In this document: positions 59,884 through 64,000 of the stretch, one piece after another
Position numbering within the stretch: position 1 is the stretch's first letter
Layout of the letters: the number at the start of each line of letters is the position of its first letter
Source of the DNA: Salinibacillus kushneri
GTDB taxonomy: Bacteria; Bacillota; Bacilli; Bacillales; Alkalibacillaceae
Assembly: GCF_900111405.1 (NCBI RefSeq)
Contig: NZ_FOHJ01000011.1
Coordinates: 25,790-89,789, forward strand
Length of the DNA: 64,000 nt
Reading direction: 5' to 3'
Notes under the pieces: model-generated
Told to the model about the DNA's origin: nothing
Seen by the model: the letters and a program-made list of their open reading frames with translations, nothing else
The model's database searches: none
Position numbers and translations under genes: made by a program

Positions 59884-60287
59884 TCATTTGCTTAAACTGT
59901 CTAACAAAACAAAACCAAAGACAATTCCAGCTGTTGTTGTCAATGTTGTATTGCCTAACATTACCAACTCTCTGCTAAATAGCAAATTCACCTCAGAATA
60001 GTAAGACAGTATTGGGAGTATCGTGATATATAAGGAGGTACACCTACTGCAACTATCTTTATCCAATCAAACTTCCATTGTTTATTCTCTTTAATTTCAA
60101 CAATTAGCTTAGGCAATCGTAAGCTCATACCTATGAAAATAGGAAATACGGCTGAAAATAACAAAACAGACATTAAATCAAATGTTATATCCGCTTTTTC
60201 CTCTAATCGAATTTGATACTTCACACCTAGATAAAAAACAAATCCCATAATAACCGTACAACCGAAATAATATAAAAATCTTTTCAT
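59884..60287 (-). pseudogene. Membrane protein gene, frameshifted in a TA repeat
   Basis: The first frame (ATG 60287 to 59988) encodes MKRFLYYFGCTVIMGFVFYL and reaches KIVAVGVPPYIS before losing hydrophobicity. The continuation YITILPILSYYSEVNLLF ... NTTLTTTAGIVFGF is in another frame to 59884. The switch falls at TATATA (60027-60032), consistent with one extra TA unit. Repaired, it is a roughly 133-residue protein with four helices. Family unrecognised. AAGGGGAAATTTGAA precedes the ATG. Confidence 0.72.
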
Positions 60288-60368
60288 TTCAAATTTCCCC
60301 TTAAACTATATTTACTTTATATAAATACGATTGCTCTCTTGATATGTTTCAATATTCAGTTAAGTTTA

Positions 60369-60440
60369 CTTGTTAAACTCTTCTGCTCCTTTAATTCAAT
60401 AAAACAAGCTATTCTCCTTCTTGAAGAATAGCCCCGCTAA
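60369..60440 (-). repeat. Cassette boundary repeat (hairpin type), copy 2
   Basis: Matches 30551-30630 in the other island. On the gene strand CTATTCTTCAAGAAGGAG with AATAGC forms a hairpin, flanked by TTTAGCGGGG before and TTAAAGGAGCAG after. Confidence 0.72.
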
Positions 60441-60452
60441 ATGAATTGCCCA

Positions 60453-61092
60453 CTAATTTAGAATTTCACTATTTGCATTTCGTATTTTAATTTCAAAAGA
60501 GGTAATATTGGAAACTGACTTTAGTTCTAGTTTATTTAATATTTCTTTTGCAGTTTCTTCAATATCCGAAGCTAACTTGTTGGTATCTTTACTTGAACCT
60601 TCTATGGATGTTTGTATGGTAATGCTTTTTTCTTTACTATCCGTAGTTATATCTCCTACATTATACTCTTTTAGACCTTTGTTCAATCTAGATGTTATTT
60701 GTAAAAAATCTTGGTTAATTCTTCTTTATTCTTCTTTCAATGAAGGTACTTCGAGTCTTTCTACAATAACAGAATAGTCCTTTAAAGGAGTTGATTTTAT
60801 GATGTTTTTTACAGTGGACTCCATTTCACCTTTAACTGATTTAAAATAATCTTGTTCCTTTTTAACTTGTATTCTTAATTCTTTATGTGAATTCGTTATA
60901 CTTCTCACCAAGCTGTTCTGTTACCAATTCTATTGTAGATATTATTTGATTTCTTTCTTTAGCGGTTAAAGATTTTGGTTCCTCTTCGTCTGCAACAGCC
61001 GTATTAGCTTCTGAAAAATAGCTTGTCAAAGTATGTGTAGTTATTCCAATCAGCATAAGTATTCCAACAATCATAAATGTCCTTTTCACCAT
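60453..61092 (-). pseudogene. DUF4030-like anchored protein, two disabling mutations
   Basis: Three pieces line up as one gene. The anchor MVKRTFMIVGILMLIGITTH starts at the ATG at 61092 after AAGGAGGGATTAT. The middle part NSHKELRIQVKKEQDYFKSV lies in another frame, reached by a shift near 60883-60911. The C-terminal part LNKGLKEYNVGDITTD is in frame with the middle but cut off by a TAA at 60726-60728. At that stop AAAGAAGAAT is tandemly repeated, so a 10-bp duplication may have made it. The C-terminal VG-IT ... ITIQTSIEGSSK pattern is, as I recall, that of DUF4030. About 212 residues if repaired. Confidence 0.7.
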
Positions 61093-61199
61093 ATAATCCC
61101 TCCTTATTAGGAGGGTACGTACAACCACTAATAGTTATCCCTAAAAAGTACCAATATCATTTTTGAAAATTCATCTTACTTATTGTAGATACGCACCCG

Positions 61200-61433
61200 T
61201 TAACGTAATAAAAGTGTTTGAATCGATACGAATAATAAAAATAGAAAAACAACAACAAGTAACCAACCATACGCTTTTCGCTCTTTTTGAAATTCTTCTA
61301 CCCCCATTACCAACAACATTAAACCTAAGAAGAACATCATATAAGGCTGAAAATTAAAATCACTCGTAATTAGTCCATAAACCGCAAATACCATAGCTAT
61401 TATCGAAAAAATATAACGTAAAATCTTCAGCAA
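61200..61433 (-). CDS. DUF3953-like membrane protein (77 aa)
   Basis: Three hydrophobic segments with LKILRYIFSIIAMVFAVYGL, FQPYMMFFLGLMLLVMGVEE and GWLLVVVFLFLLFVSIQ, as I recall for DUF3953 of the B. cereus group. The frame opens at an ATG at 61457, but the ribosome site AAAGGAG lies inside those codons; the TTG at 61433 has seven-base spacing. The stop codon TAA is part of the boundary motif TTAACGGGTGC. It appears intact. Function unknown. Confidence 0.65.
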   Translation of the reverse strand: MLKILRYIFSIIAMVFAVYGLITSDFNFQPYMMFFLGLMLLVMGVEEFQKERKAYGWLLVVVFLFLLFVSIQTLLLR

Positions 61434-61463
61434 ATAAACACTCCTTTTATTGAACAATCCTAC

Positions 61464-61572
61464 TCCGTTAGCTCAATATCTCCTAAACTAATGTTAACAT
61501 AATATTCCAATTATTTATAGATAAAATAAAGACGACCAAATTGTTGATCGCCTTGTTAAACTATCGCCCCCG
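61464..61572 (-). repeat. Cassette boundary repeat (108-bp type), copy 2
   Basis: Nearly identical to 58975-59083. Gene-strand order: CTAACGGGGGCGATAG, hairpin GGCGATCAAC/TTGGTCGTC with T tail, GGAATATTATGTTAACATTA, GAGCTAACGGAGTAGG. It separates the 88-codon pseudogene from the DUF3953-like gene. Confidence 0.8.
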
Positions 61573-61589
61573 TTAGTCAAGAACAAGTT

Positions 61590-61853
61590 CTATTTATATA
61601 TAATAAAAGCAACAACTCCTAAAACGGCTAAGAAACCTGTTCTAAATATAACCTTTTCCTTTGTAGTAACACCTATCTTATTATCTGCAAATTGAAAGTA
61701 AGTAACAAGTCATAAATAACCAAACATAGTCAATGCCTACCCAATTGTATCTTGGATAACAGTTATGTGCCTCACTGCGGCTAACCCTACAAGCAGAAGA
61801 CCTGAATATCCTATTACCAATCTGAGATATTTTTTCTTATTCTCGTCGTTCAT
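61590..61853 (-). pseudogene. Small membrane protein gene with two in-frame stops
   Basis: ATG at 61853 after GGGAGGATAAGAT. Frame: MNDENKKKYLRLVIGYSGLL, VGLAAVRHITVIQDTIG, TAG, ALTMFGYL, TGA, LVTYFQFADNKIGVTTKEKV, then a hydrophobic FRTGFLAVLGVVAFIIYK and TAG: 88 codons with no frame change. Both halves are transmembrane-like, so the two internal stops (around 61736-61738 and 61709-61711) look like substitutions in a decayed gene. Family unknown. Confidence 0.75.
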
Positions 61854-61980
61854 ATCTTATCCTCCCAAAAATCTTCTGCAACTAACCTGCTCCTTCGTAA
61901 AATGCCCGTTAGGATTCCTTATCGGCTGTTACTACCCCTCCCAGATAAATAATAGTTACGGGATATCTTCCAAGTATTCA

Positions 61981-62235
61981 TTACTGGTGAATGGCCCGAA
62001 GTGCTTTTCCCTTATCATCAAGTTTTACATAAATTTTATATTCATCACCTAAATCACTGTATGCTCCACTTGGTGAAGTTGACACATTCGAAATTGATGC
62101 AACTCTGTACATCACTTGATTTGCTTTTAACCGATCGATCACCTTGTAGTAATCCTGTTGATTAAATGTGGTGTATATTAGAGTCTTTTTTTTCGAAAAA
62201 CAATACTCAAGGAAATTTACAATAAAATCCAACAC
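61981..62235 (-). CDS. Small protein of unknown function (84 aa)
   Basis: MLDFIVNFLEYCFSKKKTLI is a short hydrophobic N-terminus, followed by an alpha/beta domain, DYYKVIDRLKANQVMYRV and EYKIYVKLDDKGKALRAI, that faintly resembles DUF2007-type signal-transducing proteins. The TTG start follows AAGGGGGAATGTG. It is the right-most gene of the cassette-like island; the boundary motif (CTAACGGGC ... AAGGAGCAGGTTAGTTG) lies after its stop. Confidence 0.5.
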   Translation of the reverse strand: MLDFIVNFLEYCFSKKKTLIYTTFNQQDYYKVIDRLKANQVMYRVASISNVSTSPSGAYSDLGDEYKIYVKLDDKGKALRAIHQ

Positions 62236-62302
62236 ACATTCCCCCTTAGGAAGGTCTCTATTACTATACTTTATGTGTGTACCCTCTTAATTAGAAGAAT
62301 TC

Positions 62303-62743
62303 TCATGAATGGAAGTCTTTCTTCAGCACATAACTTGCTATATAATAATCCATTTTCTCCTCATAAAATTGATGAGCATCCTTTCTATGTAATCCAGATG
62401 AAAGAGCTATCCGCTCATATTGATGTTCTTTAGCCCATTTTTCAACAAAGGAAAGCAGTTTTCTTCCATACCCGTTTGAACGATTTCTAACATCTGTTAC
62501 CAAATCGCAGACCCATACAAACCTGCCGTAATATAAAGTAATCATTGGTTTAAAACCAGTCACTGCAACCAGCTTATTGCTATCATATAGAACTGCCATT
62601 TTATATCGATCATTCTCCATAGCTTCTAACACTAAATCCAGATAGGTTTCCTCATCAAGATGCGTTCGTAATTGTTTCATTAGGGGATATGCCTTCCGAA
62701 TTTCTTCCTTCGAATCTAATTCTTTTATTGTCATAGTTTCCAT
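62303..62743 (-). CDS. GNAT family N-acetyltransferase
   Basis: A 146-residue GNAT protein. EEIRKAYPLMKQLRTHLDEE begins the fold, the beta-4 strand is FVWVCDLVTD, the acetyl-CoA loop RNRSNGYGRKLLSFVEKWA follows, and GLHRKDAHQFYEEKMDY is the C-terminal segment. The acceptor is unknown. The ATG at 62743 is eight bases after GGAGG; an ATG at 62758 overlaps it. It starts 23 bases after the upstream small membrane protein gene and probably shares its transcript. Confidence 0.82.
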   Translation of the reverse strand: METMTIKELDSKEEIRKAYPLMKQLRTHLDEETYLDLVLEAMENDRYKMAVLYDSNKLVAVTGFKPMITLYYGRFVWVCDLVTDVRNRSNGYGRKLLSFVEKWAKEHQYERIALSSGLHRKDAHQFYEEKMDYYIASYVLKKDFHS

Positions 62744-62766
62744 CCTGTCATCCTCCATATAACGAT

Positions 62767-62976
62767 TTAATCTTTATCTGTATATAAGGCTGCAACCAAT
62801 TGAACAATAAATAACAAGATAATAATTACTAGATCGTTTTTCATTTCATCCATATACGATTTACCCATTACTAGATTGAAAATGATGATGACGGAAATCC
62901 CGCCCGAAAAGGTTGAAATCCAACGTTTTATAGATTTATTTAAAGACAATTTCTTCACTCGATTGCTTCCTGACAT
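62767..62976 (-). CDS. Small two-helix membrane protein (69 aa)
   Basis: A basic N-terminus (SNRVKKLSLNKSIKRWISTF), then helix IISVIIIFNLVM-like (about 26-41) and DLVIIILLFIVQLVAALY (48-65). AGGAAAGTCA precedes the ATG. First gene of a likely pair with the GNAT gene. Unrecognised. Confidence 0.5.
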   Translation of the reverse strand: MSGSNRVKKLSLNKSIKRWISTFSGGISVIIIFNLVMGKSYMDEMKNDLVIIILLFIVQLVAALYTDKD

Positions 62977-63210
62977 TGACTTTCCTGCCAGGAGTCGAAT
63001 TTTGCTATTGCAGTGAAAAATTCTAAATATTCCCGTTATTTATTACCCTTATTTTACCATTTGTTTATGGAAATCACCACTAGTGGATTAGGTGGATGGT
63101 TAATAACTTTTCTTTCTTCGTACTAAAGATGCTCCATGTTCAAGTGTTTTAAAAAACTTCTATAGATCATCCATCCTATTAAATTCTTGTTCTTTGAAGC
63201 AAGTGATGAG
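62977..63210. other. AT-rich spacer
   Basis: Upstream region of the minus-strand pair. A minus-strand frame crossing this stretch (63123-63602) is antisense to the DUF2564 gene and lacks a ribosome site. Nothing recognised. Confidence 0.35.
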
Positions 63211-63245
63211 ATTATGTATGTTTCTATTGGAAAAACATACATAAT
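63211..63245 (+). promoter_or_regulatory. Perfect 13-bp inverted repeat upstream of the DUF2564 gene
   Basis: ATTATGTATGTTT (63211-63223) and AAACATACATAAT (63233-63245) with a 9-base loop and no T tract. Ends 56 bases before the downstream start, so it may be an operator or an RNA hairpin in the leader. Confidence 0.5.
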
Positions 63246-63301
63246 CCGGCTACTATCAGAAATAATAAATATAGAAATGATTTGTAATGGAGGATACCGG
63301 A

Positions 63302-63574
63302 ATGGCAGAAGAAAACCTACATCAACAATTACAGCAGGTAAGTAAACAAATTGATAAGGCAGAGGAAGCTGTTCGTCTATCACAGGGAACAGACTTTCAA
63401 CTTGTCCAACAAGCAAAACAGCAACTAAAACATGCAGAGCAAAATCTGCAAAATGCTCAGGATCAATCAGGAACTGAGGCAACAGAAAATCCACAATTTC
63501 AACAAGCATTTGAACAAATTCACAATACACGTCAGCACATTCAAGAGGTTGAACAGCATAGTGATGACGTATAA
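63302..63574 (+). CDS. DUF2564 family protein (90 aa)
   Basis: A 90-residue hydrophilic, helical protein: NLHQQLQQVSKQIDKAEEAV, then ALSQ-like SQGTDFQLVQQAKQQLKHAE and QFQQAFEQIHNTRQHIQEVE, very rich in Gln. It matches the small DUF2564 family of Bacillales as I recall it. The ATG at 63302 is eight bases after GGAGG; a frame start at 63287 overlaps that site. Function unknown. Followed by a palindrome. Confidence 0.72.
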   Translation: MAEENLHQQLQQVSKQIDKAEEAVRLSQGTDFQLVQQAKQQLKHAEQNLQNAQDQSGTEATENPQFQQAFEQIHNTRQHIQEVEQHSDDV

Positions 63575-63586
63575 CCCACATACCCA

Positions 63587-63611
63587 AACGCTTGGATAGC
63601 ATCCAAGCGTT
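63587..63611. terminator. Hairpin between convergent genes
   Basis: AACGCTTGGAT/ATCCAAGCGTT perfect 11-bp stem with a 3-base loop. No T tract, so termination is only likely. Confidence 0.55.
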
Positions 63612-63628
63612 AGTTCATGAAAATCAAT

Positions 63629-64000
63629 CTACCCATTTACACCATCTTGCGGATTCCATGTACCCTGCCATTTTCTAATATAGATAATCTGTCCGGTATG
63701 GTAGGTCGTATGAATCGTCAAGTGGGCTAGTTCAAGTGCCATATTATCGAGTTTATTCTCACCTGCCTCACGGACAACTTCTGTCCATTCAGACATAATA
63801 TTTTGGATACGTTTAACCGCAGCATCCCAACTTAATTTCTCTCTGTTTGTAAACGTATTGTTATCCTTATTCTTTTCATTTGGTATGTCTTTGAACCGGT
63901 TTAAATAACGTTGATTATAGAAAATCAAATGATTCACAATCTCAAAAATCGAGTTTGTTGCTTCACTAGGCTTCCATTTTGCTTGTTCTTCAGTAAGACC
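63629..64000 (-). CDS. DinB family protein (5' end beyond window)
   Basis: The C-terminal 123 codons of a DinB/YfiT-type four-helix bundle. The first visible residues are GLTEEQAKWKPSEATNSIFE, then IVNHLIFYNQRYLNRF (first metal His), and TIHTTYHTGQIIYIRKWQGT, whose two His complete the nickel/zinc-binding triad. The frame is open to the right edge, so the start lies outside. Members are putative metal-dependent thiol transferases or hydrolases. Confidence 0.85.
   Translation of the reverse strand, partial: GLTEEQAKWKPSEATNSIFEIVNHLIFYNQRYLNRFKDIPNEKNKDNNTFTNREKLSWDAAVKRIQNIMSEWTEVVREAGENKLDNMALELAHLTIHTTYHTGQIIYIRKWQGTWNPQDGVNG

Noticed and set aside
58570..62235. A classical integron
   Set aside because: No tyrosine-recombinase gene occurs in the window, and the borders do not show the R'/R'' core pattern of attC sites convincingly. 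Hence it is described only as integron-like.
63123..63602. 159-aa minus-strand open frame
   Set aside because: Antisense to the DUF2564 gene, whose start has GGAGG at ideal spacing.

Overview
The window looks like chromosome from a low-GC, endospore-forming Bacillaceae, probably in the Virgibacillus/Oceanobacillus/Lentibacillus neighbourhood (inference). The reasons are AGGAGG-type ribosome sites, frequent TTG and GTG starts, many T-tailed hairpins, spore genes (CotY/CotZ family, YjcZ, Spo0E family, Ku/LigD), osmoadaptation genes (BCCT, Ktr/TrkH) and gene neighbours known from Bacillus subtilis (dapH, darB/ykuL, ykuE, ykyB, patA). I recognise no rRNA, tRNA or CRISPR array.

Layout. 1-9.2 kb is the housekeeping block of dapH (cut by the window start), darB, a hemolysin III protein, a Tat-type phosphoesterase, Sco, YkyB and PatA; DapH and PatA are two steps of the acetylated diaminopimelate route. 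9.2-12 kb carries two tandem Spo0E-family genes, signal peptidase I, a three-copy palindromic repeat and several very small genes. 12-25 kb has a zinc-ribbon membrane protein paired with a PDZ-less trypsin-like protease, RlmA, a KtrD-like K+ channel upstream of a PAS-GGDEF-EAL protein, YwpF, small envelope proteins, CapA and an AI-2E family protein. A 184-bp MITE-like element with an 8-bp target duplication sits at the end of the AI-2E gene. 25-29.4 kb holds an overlapping ZorA/ZorB-like ion-driven motor pair with no Zorya effector, divergent from a SpoIID/LytB protein. 31.6-58.3 kb is mostly core: MFS, LigD and Ku (divergent), NfsA, BCCT, P1 peptidase, a spore coat protein, an M23 peptidase, MetY under a SAM riboswitch, YteA, an M28 peptidase, glutathione peroxidase, GmhB-like phosphatase, an aldo/keto reductase, a ZIP transporter and MsrA.

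Two loci (29.4-31.1 kb and 58.3-62.2 kb) differ from the rest. Each begins at its left with a copy of the same roughly 240-bp non-coding element, followed by single, unrelated, same-strand small genes (alpha/beta hydrolase, DUF4181, DUF5694-like, DUF4030-like, DUF3953-like and unknowns). These genes are separated by recurring boundary sequences of the type TTAACGGGGGC ... hairpin ... AAGGAGCAGGTTAG ... AATAAGG. Five of the genes are broken by frameshifts or stops. The arrangement resembles a cassette array without a visible recombinase and, with the orphan ZorAB-like motor, is the part most worth following up.

Start codons were set from Shine-Dalgarno spacing where possible. Family names come from recognising motifs by eye and were not checked by database search.
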